From Sympetrum striolatum (taxonomy: Eukaryota; Arthropoda; Insecta; Odonata; Libellulidae): a stretch of DNA of 64,000 bases. How positions within the stretch are numbered: the stretch's first letter is position 1; each line of letters begins with the position of its first letter. Positions 1 through 13,750 of the stretch are shown in pieces. The translations under genes were made by a program, and so were the position numbers. The DNA lies in NCBI GenBank assembly GCA_947579665.1, contig OX388345.1, forward strand, positions 65,773,454 through 65,837,453, read 5' to 3'. The notes beneath the pieces are model-generated. The model saw only the letters and a list, made by a program, of their open reading frames with translations. It made no database searches and had not been told where the DNA came from.

Positions 1-1640
1 TTATAATATAGAGAAGGTAGCAGGGAAGAGAGAAGAAGAGCATTCACTGGTATTTATGGCTCAAGGATAAGACAATTACCGAGTAGTATTCCATACATAT
101 TGTTACCTGTTCCAAATGTGTTTTTAATCATGAGATACACATTGTTATTTGGGTTTGAACTCCCATTATGAGCTGAAACGTATAAAATCACCGTATTTTT
201 TAAAATTTCGATCTTATTTTGGCGTTTCCAAACTCTTATAATGTGAGTTAAAATTTGCGAAAAATTGTGCGCTTTCTGTGTACGAGAAGTAAGAGTACTG
301 TGTACGAGTTTTTCTTTGATGGGATTGCTGAAAAATAAGCTAAATTTTAAATCCGCAAAAATTACTACTCCAATGCAGTGAACCGAGAGCAGTTAAGTGT
401 ATCGAAAAACTTCCGTTCCGATAAAGTACTTCACCTCAAATTCTTCCTTCTGCAGCGTGACCGCGCAAACTCAATTACCTTTGCAGTCATTCGCATCGCA
501 GAACGACTGAACTCTTACTCATTCTCTCGAGTATTTGCCGCTTTGCTGGGCACAGTCCGCAAACATTACCCTTCTTTCGTCATGACGGAACAATAAATTC
601 AAAGTATAGCGATCGTTTTGAACTCCCGCTCGGTCATCCATTTGAAAAGAACTCACGGTGTTTCACCTCCTTGACGATGAATCGTGTTTCATCCCATCGA
701 ATAGTGTGCCGAGGGTCATTGAAAGTGTCTAAAACATTTTGACAAAAGAAGTGGTCCCTAACTCAACCATATATCTATCCTATGCTTGAATTACCTGAAG
801 ATTCTTTGCGCATATAGTGGTAGTTTATGGTGACATGAATTTCAAAAGCAGTCAATTTTTCTTATCAGTAATTATTTAATTTCCGAATTAACAAACAATT
901 CCAAATATATGTGATTCTAAGGACATTTGAAAGTAAATTAATCATTTAAGGTGAAATGCAAGAATATATCATATAATTAACATCATCAAAAAGATAAAAA
1001 AATTATATTCTGAAGTAATATTTCAATTTCCTTCAACCATTTCGTTATATAAGTATATTCATTAACTTAGTACATAGAGTCGAATTTCGTTAAACAATTT
1101 CTAAAATACTGAACTTGTTCAGATCATTGTGAATAATTATTTTGCTGCATTCTAAGAGTTGCAGACATTGGTATAGATGTCAAAATCGTGATGCTGAGAA
1201 AATATTAATATCCTCTGCATTTTCAGCGTTTTTTGAGGAAATTGAGTTTATGTTTCCAAATTCCCATGACCGAGTTAACTTTAGTCAGGATAAATGCGAG
1301 GAATGCTTTGATGCCAGCCAAATGTACGACTTCGGGATAGCGGGCTGCGTTCCAAAAAATATCAAACTCGTATCTTACTGTCTGCCGTCGTTAGGGAAAC
1401 ATTTTGCAAAATTACGTCGATAGCATCGCGCTCTGTTTTTTAGTTTCCCTCAACTTTTTTCATTTCTGAATCCCTTCAAAAACATCCTGTTTGCCATATT
1501 TTATCTCGACCTCATAGTTTTTACAGCGATCGATAGTGGAGGAGGATTTCCGCAGATGTGAAAGTTGAATGCAAAGAGAAAGAGACATCTACTGTTTGTA
1601 TTTGTTTACTACTACTGTTTCCGTTATTTAGATGATACAA
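1..1640. other. AT-rich intergenic DNA, nothing recognised
   Basis: I see no gene, tRNA-like unit or obvious repeat here. The longest open frame (1142-1423, 93 codons) has no recognisable motif, and no supporting exon structure is visible. Confidence 0.5.
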
Positions 1641-1881
1641 GACCTAATATAAAATTACGTAAATTACGTAAATAATTAACGTGAAATATTAAACTTAAAA
1701 AATAGAAACCCTAGCATTTCCTCCCTTAATTTACAGTGCTTAGGAATAAAATATTTATTAAACATACAAGACCTAATATAATATTACGTAAATTACGTAT
1801 CTTTAATAAATATTTGATTCCTAAGCACTGTAAATTAAGAGAGGAAATGCTTGGGTTTCTATTTTGTATGTTTAATATTTT
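1641..1881. repeat. Fold-back (inverted-repeat) element with embedded direct repeats
   Basis: Two arms of about 80 bp (1684-1763 and 1802-1881) are inverted copies of each other with roughly 90 percent identity by eye; both contain TTTACAGTGCTTAGGAAT or its complement. A 30-bp direct repeat beginning GACCTAATATAA and ending ATTACGTAAATTACGTA lies just outside the left arm (1641-1670) and again in the loop between the arms (1770-1799). This layout fits a MITE-like or fold-back element, or an inverted duplication made during repair. No coding capacity is present. The family is not recognised. Confidence 0.75.
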
Positions 1882-4800
1882 ATTGTTATAGAGTTTAGTC
1901 CAATCTGTAATACTCAGATAATATCGTAATTGAATTATTATATCCCTTGTTGCATAAAAATGTATTATTGAATATTTACGATACCTTAAAGTCTTACTGT
2001 AAATTTAATTAAATTTCTGAAATGGAAATATTTTTCTTCGTCATAAGATTCGGCTTGAAATTCTTTCTTCGAAACCCATTCATATCTTTTATCAATAATA
2101 TTCTTAATTTTTATTTATCCTCTCCCTATCGTTTGTTGCATTCACTTACGTACATTCTGAATTAGTACCTATGTAGAGTTATTTTTTAAATTTTGAATGT
2201 TGATATTTCCTCATTCCTTTTGTTATTTCAAGTTAAATTATAACTTACAAGGTTACATAGTTCAACGCTAAAATGTTCCGGTAACTGAGAATATTTATCG
2301 GTTAAATGAAGGGTGTGACTAAACTCGATATTACATCATTTCTGTACATGATCATACCATGATGTTAGAGATTATCAGTACTTTTATGATGACGCTAGTC
2401 AATAAAATAATTTAGTCGTGCTCAAAATTTATCTCCTTTTCGTAAATTTGAAAAATGTTTTCATAACGAATTTCTATCCAATTAGTGCTATCGCTTACTT
2501 CTTGTTGTTACAAGTTTCTGATGACATTGGCTATGTTGACTTTGTGAAATTTAATTTGATGTACCTCTTTGCTAGCAATGGAAAATAAATTAGAAGGAAG
2601 ATGACAAGATGAAAGGCCCATAGCTCTGGCTAGAATTCCAATTTTTAGATGTTTTGTGGAAATATGCGTAGCTTTCCACATCGCGTACCAGGTTTTAATA
2701 ATCTGGCGATTGAACACCGGTCGAATACTGCAGTGAAGCTCGCCCGACTTTTTTGCGGTAATCCGAGGGAAAAAATCCGCTTCCCGTGCCCTACATTCCG
2801 AGGACGATATATCAAAGCCCTTCTGTAATGATATCCACATTGATTAGTTTTTTTGGGATTGAATCCACTGTAAATGCGATGCTTCGAAATTAATGAAATA
2901 GGAAATAAGTATTTCACGTTGAAAAATAGGCGTCCTTATTTTTGTCGTCACAGAACGTCGTTATTTATTCATTTATATTAAGCAATATTTAATACAGTTG
3001 TAATTTTTTACCCGGTTTGATTGTAATGGGATTCTTGGAAAGTTTGAATTAAATGCTATCTGAATGGTAAATGAATTAATATTCAACTCTATTTCTGCTG
3101 CATGATATCTCCTTCTAAGTATTTCTAAAGAAAAATAAATGTTTAACTACTGTTCAAATTAAGAAAAAAATATTGGATGAGCACTTATTTATATGAATAT
3201 ACATCATTTAGCATAATTTTGCCATTGCATCGATTCAGCCATTTATAGCAGATTTGAAGCCGTATTCATATGTCTTTAATTATTGATTTAAAATCGAATA
3301 GACAGGAAAGGAATGGGAAATTAATTAAAAAATATATTCATATTAACTGTAAAGCAGATGTATTCTTAATTTCATTCTACATAAACATGCATGTTGTCAT
3401 TGATGGATTGAAGTTTGAAACAACGATTGGGTGCATTTTTTTGGGTTATTAGATTTTTTTAAAGTATATAATTTATTCATAAACTCCTTAATTTTCAAAA
3501 GATACACAAAAGAGCAAGAAATAGATAAAAATTGAAAGGATAAGGTAAAAACATATAATCTGTAAGATTTTATTAAGCCCGGTGAATCAGATTTATACAT
3601 TCTTTAATACGGTGTACATGAAGAGATGCTATTATTAACTTACCTCATTTGTAGAAAAGGAGTGCATTCAAGTTAGTTCTAGAAATCACAGTGTCTCGCA
3701 AAATCTCGGTGTATTGGTTTTGCAGTATACATTTCCTCATTCCGTAGTATAATTCAGGAAGTACAATAAAGCAATTCTTTTATTGTTTTTCTATTGCAAT
3801 CCGTCTACGTTGAAAAACTCGTAATTCTCAAAAACACAAGAACAAACTTCAGCTCTATCCACGAAAAACAAGAGAAGAATCTTCGAGAAACTCCTGCGCG
3901 CACGATAGATTTTAAGGGAAATCTTCCATCGACTTTGTTACAAGAAGAATACAATTAGAATCGTAGCTTGATTTGGAGTATTGAGGATTTTATTTCCTCT
4001 CGCTCTGGACTCCTTTTTCTTTACATGGTCGGAGGGTGGGCGAGGGAGCAAACGTAAAGAAAGCAACTTCCAATTCTACTTCGAGATGATTTTTCTTCCG
4101 CGTTGTTAAATTTTTTATCTAATAAGGGTTGCTACTTTTCTCACGTCCGCCCTTCTATTCCCGGCTTCTCCCCACTGCCTTTTACTTTTCTCTCGTTCAC
4201 CACCTTTCTTCCGATTCGCTTTACTTCCTGTCCGTTTTGGGGGAAATAAAGGAGGTTGGGGAGGCACAATGGCTACTCTGGAAAGCTGTGCAGGAGAAGC
4301 GATCCAAGTTTTATTCTTTCCCCCTATTTTCCTTAGACTCAACCAGTCCTCAGGCTCTTATTCCCCGAAATGTTTTCGGAGACGGATTTTTCCTCGGCGA
4401 TTGGCTTAAAAAGGAAATTCAGGGAAGTACAAGAGTGGGCATTTTAGTTTCGAGAGGAATATGGTAATTTCTGTCCCGTTTGTTTCGTTTTAAGTACCAA
4501 TGTTTCTATCTTTAAATGTATTTTCAGGTAGTATAAAGAAAAAGGATAGATATGTGTTAAACCTAGGTATTTTACGTGATTGGCTGACTATCCTTTTATT
4601 TTCAAATTATTCGCCATTTTGTTTTAGGATCTATCAGAAGCTTGTTTTGATGTAAGATTTTCTAGTTTCCATCAGAATGAAAAAACTGTCTTGTACTTAA
4701 CAGGATAATGTATACCTAGCGAAATAAACACAGTTAAAGATATTCATTCTAGAATCTGATAATTCGGCCTAGGTTTGTGGTATTTCTTCATAATAAAATT

Positions 4801-5800
4801 TATAAGATTATTCAATCTTATAGATCGAAACCATGGTCGTGAGTCAATAAAACTACTGTGGTAAAGGTATAAATGTTCAATTTTCTCAAGATTTATGACA
4901 GTCATTTTGATCTTCACACCTTATCTTCGCCGTTTTACATTCCAAAATTATATAGTCGTATCCTCTCTTCAGTTTTCGAATTCAGCGACATCTTTGTTCT
5001 TACTATTATTTTATCGTATTTATATACACTATCTCTTTCTTTTTAGTTTGCTTGCTATGTTATGCCAACCAAAATATTTATTGCGCAAGAAATGTATGAA
5101 ATCGAAGATATTTCTTAGAGCTACATTGATATGTGGTCATCAATAGAATCGACCGACACGTTGTGTATTAATAAATTTGATATTATTAGCTGACACCACA
5201 GAAGTTCAATAGTCCTCTTTTATCCGATAATTCTAATGTACCTTTTCTTTTCGCCCGGTTCGCACCGTATTACAATTTTCACGATATAATTACTGGTAAT
5301 TCAGAACATGGAAGAAAAATGTTGCATTTTTTTTTGAATGATATGATTGATTAAAATGGCAAGAATTATCGTTCTAAAGGTAGCTGTTTAAAATTTAAAA
5401 GTATACTTAAAATACATTTTTTCTGATCATACTACCTTTTATAGCATGAATAGCATGCGGCTATGTTTTGAAGGAGTACTAGAGGAGTTGCATAATACAA
5501 CACATGGATGAAACCAAATATGAAATTTATGTCAGATACGGTTCATGTCTGTTCTTTTGTCTCATTAGTTTTTATCATCTAAGCGTTGATTTTTAGTACA
5601 CGTATCGATTTATTATATATGAAAGGAGATAGAAGCATTTTCTTATTTTTGATATCTTATATCTTTCGTTATTTAACTATTATAAGTGCTTTTCTAACTA
5701 AGGAAATTGTCAAAATATGTATAAAAATGTGAATTTTTATTTAATAATAAAATATTAGCTTAGCTTGTGGATTTCATATTTCGTATAACTTGTACATTCA
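1882..5800. other. AT-rich intergenic DNA with a short pyrimidine-rich patch
   Basis: No supportable gene. Overlapping open frames on both strands at 4115-4467 coincide with a C/T-biased patch (about 4130-4260) and are best explained by composition. The remainder is AT-rich without recognised motifs. Confidence 0.5.
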
Positions 5801-5802
5801 TA

Positions 5803-5820
5803 TTCTTTCTTTCTTTCTTT
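5803..5820. repeat. (TTCT)n microsatellite
   Basis: About four and a half tandem copies of TTCT. Confidence 0.9.
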
Positions 5821-6232
5821 ATATCTCTTTGGTATGTTTGGCCTTAAACGATTCATGCTTTTATTTCTCCGCCTTTGATGTTCTCGAAGCGTTTCATTTT
5901 CGCTTCTAAGTGTGTTCTCCGATGAAAAGGGAGCGATGGCGTTATTGTACTGGCAGAATTCTTCGCAAAATTGCCCTCTTCTCCCCGGTTAACATACGAA
6001 CTCGCTCAATTTATGCAAACACCCGTACTCCCTGATATAAAAATTATCATTCCAGGTAATCTGGAGGAAAGATCTGAGTAATATCTCTGTTCCTATCACG
6101 CATACAAAAACGACTCACTCAGTTACGAATCGTCGTAAAAATCAAAATATTTTCCAGCGCCAAGCAGTGCAGGGGTAGAAATTCCCCTTTACTGTTTTAT
6201 CTTGTATCCTTGTTGATTATGCACCCCTCCGA

Positions 6233-6252
6233 GCACGATTTCGAAATCGTGC
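6233..6252. repeat. Perfect 20-bp palindrome
   Basis: GCACGATTTCGAAATCGTGC is its own reverse complement with no spacer. It lies in otherwise unremarkable DNA. It could be a dimeric DNA-binding site or chance; nothing nearby tells which. Confidence 0.8.
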
Positions 6253-6354
6253 ACTACGGGTTAATTTATGCGTGTCTCCTACCCCGAGTCACAAAGAGAA
6301 AGGGGGCTTGACTCGACAGAATAATTAATAAAAACATTTAATTGATTAATTTAA

Positions 6355-6370
6355 ATATATATATATATAT
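6355..6370. repeat. (AT)n microsatellite
   Basis: Eight tandem AT units in an AT-rich stretch. Confidence 0.9.
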
Positions 6371-7489
6371 CAATAAATAATGTTTGCTTAAATTTGATAT
6401 GTACACACATAAATGAAGATGATACATATTTCATAAATATGTAAGCATCAAAGTTAGGGATAGCTGATGCTTTCTCGCTCTATCCTAAAAGAAACCTGTT
6501 ATTTAATGTTGTTTAATTAATGTTGTTTTCAGTTTATTTTATTAATTAAAGGAAAATAAAACGGAAATACAACCCAGTTTTATTTTGTAATTAGTTTCGT
6601 TTTTTTACCAATAATTACGATGTTATACCATTTGAATAAAGAGAAAATGACGTTCAAAATGCTTAATAATTCTATTTCTATGTAATATCCCTTCAAGCCA
6701 CCATTCAGCGTGTGGCACGGGGTTCAAGTACCTTGACTCTATTTACCTAATTCATTGCTTTCGCATATCGTTTGCGGAAAATATGAATTCTCGAAACTAT
6801 TCGTTCTAGCATCTATTTCCTTGATCTTCCTCGCAGTATCAAAACGGCCTATTTAACAAGGAGGTCGCATTATATTGGTTACATCTTCTTAGAACGTAAT
6901 TTTTCTGAACTTATTTAGTAAGTCTATCATTTGAAATATTCTTCTGACATATAATAATGGCCGGCTTGCAGTGATAGGTATTACGTACGCTCTAAATTCG
7001 TTCCGATGTATATTATCGAATGATTCAAACCAACGGATGTAGTTCAATATTTCATATGAATTTATTTTATTTTCAATTTGCTCTATAATTCCATCCTTCA
7101 TTTCAAGGTATAAATAAATGTCTCTAAGATTTACCAGTATCATAATGAGAAAACAGAAAGATGATTACAACAAGTCTAAATAGGAATATTTAAAATGTAT
7201 TTGCCGACACCAGTTACTTTTTATCCAACTGTTTAAATTTGTGTATACATACGGTGCTGAAAAACTCACATACTATTCGCAAACATTCAAACCTTCGAAT
7301 CTACACAGCGACCGAATTTTCATAGCGCAAAGAAATTCGCTGCTTTTATATGGTTTGTCTAAACAGCGCCAGTAAGTAAACAAACGAGAAGTTTTCGTTA
7401 ATGAATGGAATGAAAGGTTTGGCTGGTGAATGAGTAGGATGGGTGGACATTGAGATAGCGCTCATGACAGGAGTGGGCACTGAGTTATT
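6371..7489. other. AT-rich intergenic DNA
   Basis: No gene or repeat recognised. An 84-codon minus-strand frame (6889-7143) has no identifiable motif. Confidence 0.5.
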
Positions 7490-7660
7490 CTTTCCATCGA
7501 TCGCCGAAAAGAGACAAGCGGAGGAGGAGGAGGGGGTTTTAGTTGGGGAGGTGAAAGGAAAGGGGAGGCAATATAGTGGGGTGGAAGGGGAGGGTGGTAG
7601 AATGGAGAGGTGTGAGAGGGTAGGGAGAAGGGGAAGGGAGGAGGGATAGGGGGAGAAAGA
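7490..7660 (+). repeat. Purine-rich island with a G-quadruplex motif
   Basis: The plus strand is almost entirely A and G. At 7618-7653 six G-runs of three or more follow one another with linkers of 2-4 bases (TA, AGAA, AA, AGGA, ATA), which meets the usual pattern for an intramolecular G-quadruplex. Open frames on both strands across this patch (Gly/Glu-rich one way, Pro/Ser-rich the other) are consequences of the base bias, not genes. Confidence 0.8.
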
Positions 7661-9985
7661 GAAATAGAAGAGAGACAAAAGGCTTTTAATAATGGCGGTA
7701 TTTGAGACCTAACAGCCACCCTTGTATTTCAAACAGGGAGTAAAGGGGAGGTAATGAAATGACGGAATAGGAGAGGGAAGAAGGATGGAGAGGCATATAA
7801 ACTATCTGCACGAAACAGGGGGAGGAAGAAGTAAAAACTAATCCTGCACATAAAACAGTACAGTTGGCAGTACGGGTGGATGGTATTTGGCAGTGCCTTT
7901 AAAATCCTTCAGAAGTATGAAGAAAGTAGAAAACCAAAAGAGATATATCAGTCTTTGATATAAACAGTACGAGGTGGAGTGTCTGGATTATTTATGGGTG
8001 GCTCATGCCAGGCACGTACATGCTACTAAAGAGAATAGCTTTCGAGTATTTCGTCGTAAAAGTATGCATTTGTTAGTTATTAATCTCTGTTATCTGCTAT
8101 TGTATTTCAAATTCTATTGCGGTTTTAGTTATTTGATGAAGTATTGTAGCTAGGAATAAAATATTCCGCAAAATTATTTTTGAAAGGCAAAATGAAAAGA
8201 TATGGATGTGGTTGATGAGCAGCTTCTAGAGAGAGGCTAATTTAACTAAAAATGAGATATATATATTAACTTAATGAATGCAGGAAACTGATTCTGAAAA
8301 AATCAAGAGGAATTTTAATTGTATTACATGTAAACTTGGTGATTTGGATACTGGGTGCATTTGTTTGCTGCGGAAAGTTATTATGTATCACTAAGTGACG
8401 CATACATTTCTATGAACTTATCGGTGCTCCATTGTGAAGAATTACAAACCTCAAAGTAAATTTGCTGTCAGAAAAAACCAACGATTCTTGTCCTCAACGA
8501 TTCACAGTAAATTTCTGATATCGTCTGGTTGAGTCATCACTCAAATTTCTTATAATATCACTTGTGATTCGGTTTTATTATTCGGTCAGTGATACATGTA
8601 ATCTCATGTCTTGTGTCAACAGTTCAGAAGAGTTGAGAGGTGGAAAATCGGCGGCTTTTGAGCCAGATGCGGCCTTTACATCACTTTCTGAAACGAATTC
8701 AAGCATTAACATAATTTCGTTTTCCAATCTCGTTTGCTACTTCAAGTGAAAACAAAATGGAAAATGTTCTCTCTATGTTTACCGAGCGATTACATTTGGC
8801 TTCTCTCCAGCAATTTCGAGGATAAACCAATTGAATTTTGGCGATGCGCCTCTAAATGCGACCTGATTATTTTAGATGTGGTCTAATTGTTCTTATGCGA
8901 CCTATTGGTATTCGCGACCCTCCGATGAAAAAACGTTCTTCATCCCATGCCTATAGAAGTTGGACTGGTCTAAGGTATGGGCAAACGTAGTATAATGGCT
9001 TATAGGACCACAGAACGCAGATGATTGGAGGAGGCCCACATAGGGGAGGCTTCTATTGAATTTCGTTCGCTTTCGAAGTGAGACTTAAATCCCCAAAACT
9101 CATAACGTCTATAGTATAAATTTACATATATTGAACGGAAATCCCCTTTTAGGCCACATGAAAGATGAGAGGGACATCACAGCAATGCATAGTCAGGGTG
9201 CCAACCTACTGCAAGCATTCATTTTATGTTTTGTTACATGCAGAACGCAAAAAGTGATTAATTTGTGGTTTTTAGTAAGTACATCCATTCCAGTTACCTT
9301 TACTATCTTTCTGTCATTGGTGTTTAATCTTCGTTTCTATTTTGGCATTGTGATTGTTTTTGTGTACTTTGATTGCGTTCCGTGTTTATGTTTCACATTT
9401 TAGTATCGGGTTACAAGTCAGCTCCATAATACACTTAATTTTTTCGCAAAGAATATTCATCGGTGCTTATTAGAGAGATTTATAATTTATTTCTGGTATT
9501 TATGTTAAAACTTCGTTCCCCTTATCTCCTTGTGCCTGTCTTAAAATGTCTCTTCAAACGTGGTACTGCTTATCCTAATGTGATCTTCGAATCTTTTTAT
9601 ATTGTTTTAATGATTGTAGTCGTAACTGAAGAAATTATTCATTTAAAAGATATGAGATTGAATACTGAGTTGATGTGGCTTTGTAGACTTAATTATAACT
9701 TTAATTTCTTGGTTTATTAGTTTGGAAAGAACTGTAGCCTAGTATTTGCTTTCTACCTAGGATTATGAAGCATTTGTTACGAGGAAGGATGTTTCACCAC
9801 TAATTTTATACTGATATTCCTATTGAGAATCAACGGGCACTTCTGATAGTATTCGATAAAAACAATAATAAACAAAGTTTAGCAATATAGACGAGGGTGC
9901 AGGAGAGAAAGAAATGGAGAAATCGACCGGCTTTTATTGAAAGGAGGGATTGAGATCTCTCGGTTCCCTCCTCCTAGTTCTAAAA
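7661..9985. other. AT-rich intergenic DNA
   Basis: No supportable gene. Two adjacent plus-strand frames (9131-9403 and 9463-9720) encode only hydrophobic, Phe/Leu-rich chance peptides typical of T-rich DNA. A short stretch at 8850-8930 repeats TGCGACCT-like words but no unit can be defined. Confidence 0.5.
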
Positions 9986-10230
9986 AAGAAAATTGGAGAA
10001 AGAGAAGTGAGGTTTGCGGGAAAGAAAGAGTGCGGGAGGGGATGGAGGAAAGGGGGAGAATGTGCGGCGCGTGGGGAAAGCACTATACGTGGCAGGGAAA
10101 AAAGGGAGAAGAACGGGGATTTGGGGGAAGGAAGGGAATAAAGTAGCGAAATGGAGCCGAGGGCGGAGTAGGAAAGGAAATGGCACCAAAGGAGGAAGGG
10201 AGAAAGTGGTGCCCCTCGCCACGTCACGGC
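9986..10230 (+). repeat. Purine-rich low-complexity island
   Basis: Dominated by A and G on the plus strand, with many GGGA and GAAA words. The mirrored open frames at 9934-10454 on both strands, including a 146-codon one, are Arg/Gly/Lys-rich or Pro/Phe/Ser-rich as expected from purine bias, so they are not called as genes. Confidence 0.75.
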
Positions 10231-13200
10231 TAATGCATATCTTTTACTCCCGACACAGGAAAATAAGAGAGCAGGGAAGAAATGAAACATGCATTCGAGC
10301 TTTTTTACGCTTTAAAGCACGTCATCTAATTAACGGTTTTTTGCCACTTATTTATCGAACATATGGATACAGCCTGAAAGCATATTTCGCATCCTGTTTC
10401 TCATTACTTGGTGCACTCGCGGGGATAAAACGCCGCGTGGCACGAATGCTATAGGATTCCGTAATAAGTTTTCTGGGCCTTTTTTACGCTCTTGTAGCGG
10501 TGATGAATATGATATTAGTTCAGTTTTTCTTTTTTGCTACAAACAGAAATAATTTCTGTTTGGCTGCGAGTAAGCATATGTTTCCCCGGTACATTTATTT
10601 ACATTTCTGAAGTTCTTATGTAAAAGAAACAGCGCGAAGCTTCATTAGTTTATTCGTTAAAAAAGGAATGCTCAGGAGTTTCCCAGAGATAATTACTCCT
10701 GTTACCGCAGTCCTTTTCATAATAATTGTGATGATAGAGATAAAATATTTAAATATTTGCTAAATACAGTTTTTATTTCCAGAAATATAGCCACTCTCGA
10801 AAATTTGCTGTTTTGTAAATCATGCAATGTGATCGCCTTGAGATGAGTCCCTACAAGTCAAACTTATTTTCGATAATTGTAATAGTAAGTGAAGGGAGGT
10901 TCATCATAAAACACTGAGTAACGTTTTACGCTACTCGAAAATAAGAACACGAGAGTGAAAACTAAGTTATTTATTCATTCATTCAGATTCGGCTTCTTTT
11001 TCTGTACCAAACCATGCTCCATGAGTTAGGAAAGCAATATTCGCTTTATTTTGTCGGTACTTATTGAAATACATATTTATGAATCCATAAAAGCACATGT
11101 TCATTATAATTATAAAGAATATAATGACTGAAAGTTCCCAAGTTCTTCAACATAAGGGATGGATTGAGAGCATTAGTTACTGAACCTATTCAATGAAAGG
11201 AAGATTTATAACACCGTTTGCTTGCTAATTCAAGCCAATGACATCAGGTTGAATTGTCCTAATTTAATATGTTTATAGTGAATCATGTACTTTGAGCTAT
11301 GTTTCGAACTTAACTTTTTTTCTTAGATAAATAATGTATGTAGAAAATTCTTGAAAATTCTCAAGAAGTGTTTTTACGTACGCCGAGATATAAACATGAG
11401 GAGAAAGATATGTACTGCGTTCATGTATGGTATACATGGTCTCAGAAAATAACAATTTTCCTCTAGAAAATATCGAAAGACCAAATTACATTAGTGATTC
11501 TGGCTGATTTTTATATCCTCTAATTCTACGAAATTATTTTATAGAATCGTTGGTGCAAGTACGCTTCTGAGGACCAAAAGAGAGCACAACTAGAGGCGTC
11601 ATTCACAAGATGGCCGATGCTCCTTCTATTCGGAAGGAACTTGAGAGTGAAAGGAATTTTCTCAATACCATTTTGGGGGCACAAAGGCGAGAAGAAAGTG
11701 TGACCGGAGAAATTCCATAGGAGAAAGCGCATCCCTTAGGTATTTACTGAATTTCAGCTCTTGACGTCAATTACTCCGCGTTTCATAATCAACGGTTGAA
11801 AATTTTGTTTTCTCTCGATTAGCAAATGCGAGTTTCTCGCTATTAGACCTTCTCCATATCGAATCAAAAAATAAAAATTTATCGGGAATTACTTTTTAAC
11901 CTACTTTGCATCACGATTTAGTTTGGCTTGAATTTGTCGTTGAGCCAAATGATTTGAATTGAGGGAGCAGCAATTGGGCGAATTATATAAAATGTGCGTA
12001 TCGAATATCGTGTCTTTCAACTATAATAATTTTCAAATCGACATGTTCACCTTGGGTTGGACATAACATATCTGCCCTCGAAAATAATTGCCAATAACCA
12101 AGCTCATTTTCTCTGAAGTCGTATCGAATATCGTAATTCAAATGTCCTTTTGAATTACGAAGGTTATCAATCGGCAGTTCGTGGACAGAAATGAAAAAGG
12201 AGCGGACATGCGTTATTAACGCGTGTCATATTTCGATTCATGACATTCATCGGGTATTTTTCATCTTTAGTACCTCAGTAGCTACACAGACAGAATGATG
12301 TCTTAGCATTTTTGAATTCGAACTTTATGGCGATATTTGCTGCCTATAATTGAAGTATTAAACATTCCCATGGTAATAATGCTAACCAGCAATTATTGCT
12401 AGTTAGCATTTTGAAACATTATTTCAGTTTGAAGAATCCTTCAATTTGAGAAACTTTTATTGCATGTTTATTGATTTTTGTTATATTTTTCTAAATTAAG
12501 TACCGTTATTTTCTTTTTCCTTTTCTAGTACGAATCATTCTGTTATTATGAACATTTTCCTTTATCATCATTAGAATTTGAAACTTCTATATTTATTCTA
12601 CTGAAGCTATTCTATCCTGTATCACATTGACTTCGTCAGTCTTGATCTTTTTATGAAGAATTTTACCGAAGGATTTCCATGAGTTTTAGCTAACACGTAT
12701 CTACTCATAAACAGTGTTTCTCCCAAATGGGATTGCTGCTTATATCCAGTTTTTTTATCTGGTCACATTGATAATTTCAAACTAATTTGTTCCTATTCCT
12801 TGCACATATGCATAATAACTCAATAATCAATAAGTCCAATACTTAAACAATACAAACAATAAATGTTCGTATCAATCAGGATTCGTTTTGCAATAAGGAT
12901 TAACGCAGAAATTAGATTAGACAGAGAGCTTTACTTCTAGTATTCAAACACCGTAATGATTACGAGTCGGTAAAAAGCAAAATTCCTCGATATTTCCCTT
13001 GGAGCTCAATTCAGACTCAAGTTATCTTCGGTATCAGTACGAGCGCTTTTAGCGTACATACGACAGGCATAAAATATGAATTGAAATCTCCACTTCGTAA
13101 GCAGTGAATCAGCATCAATCGGCTTCGATCGGCAATCTTGGAAATGTCACGTCTGCAAAAAATACCCCCATATTAAAGCTTTCGAAGAAATCGGAAAATC

Positions 13201-13439
13201 GTCGCCCGAATTCCTAAAACGCGCTGCATCGACACACTAATGGACGGCCATTAAGAGCGAAGCAGTTTTTAAGGATCGGGCAGAGAAGGGAGCTAATCCA
13301 GCGAGCGAATTACTCAATTTTTCTAATCCGGGGATAAAAAGGAGGGGTCCGTGCGCGGGAAATAATGAGCAGGGTTTGAGTCGAAATCGGCTCGCGATAA
13401 GTCTTCATTACGTCGAAGAATGTCAGCGTCTTTAAGTTA
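10231..13439. other. AT-rich intergenic DNA with two small hairpins
   Basis: No gene seen. It contains an inverted repeat with perfect 12-bp arms and a 6-bp loop (12131-12160, TCGTAATTCAAA arms) and one with arms of about 16 bp around a single central base (12378-12410, AATGCTAAC outer arm). The word GTATCGAATATCGT occurs at about 12000 and again at about 12121. Confidence 0.5.
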
Positions 13440-13750
13440 ATGCGAAGGGAAGGAGATACTGCGCCGTCAATATGGGAGGAAAGCGGAAGGACGGGGGAGG
13501 AAATGGATGCGGGGTGCAGAGGAGGAGGTTATGAGGAGAGTGTCGGGGTGACGCGGAGGTTTGTCCCTCGGCAGAGGGGTTGTTAAGATGGGCGTAGTGT
13601 TGGTCGAGCGAGGGGGACTGGGAGGGAATTCGATGGCTCAGGGGGGTGGAGGAATCCGGGAAGTTGGGAGGGTTATCCCCGAGGGAAAGGATCCGAGAAA
13701 GAAGGATGCACGGGGAGCTATGTAGTGGGATGGGAAAACTTCCCGTTAAT
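13440..13750 (+). repeat. G-rich, purine-biased island
   Basis: A GC-rich stretch with many G-runs on the plus strand, in sharp contrast to the AT-rich flanks. No coding frame fits it. It is one of several similar islands in the window. Confidence 0.7.

Noticed and set aside
10014..10454. 146-codon plus-strand open frame
   Set aside because: Arg/Gly/Lys-rich reading of a purine tract, with a matching Pro/Ser-rich frame on the opposite strand.
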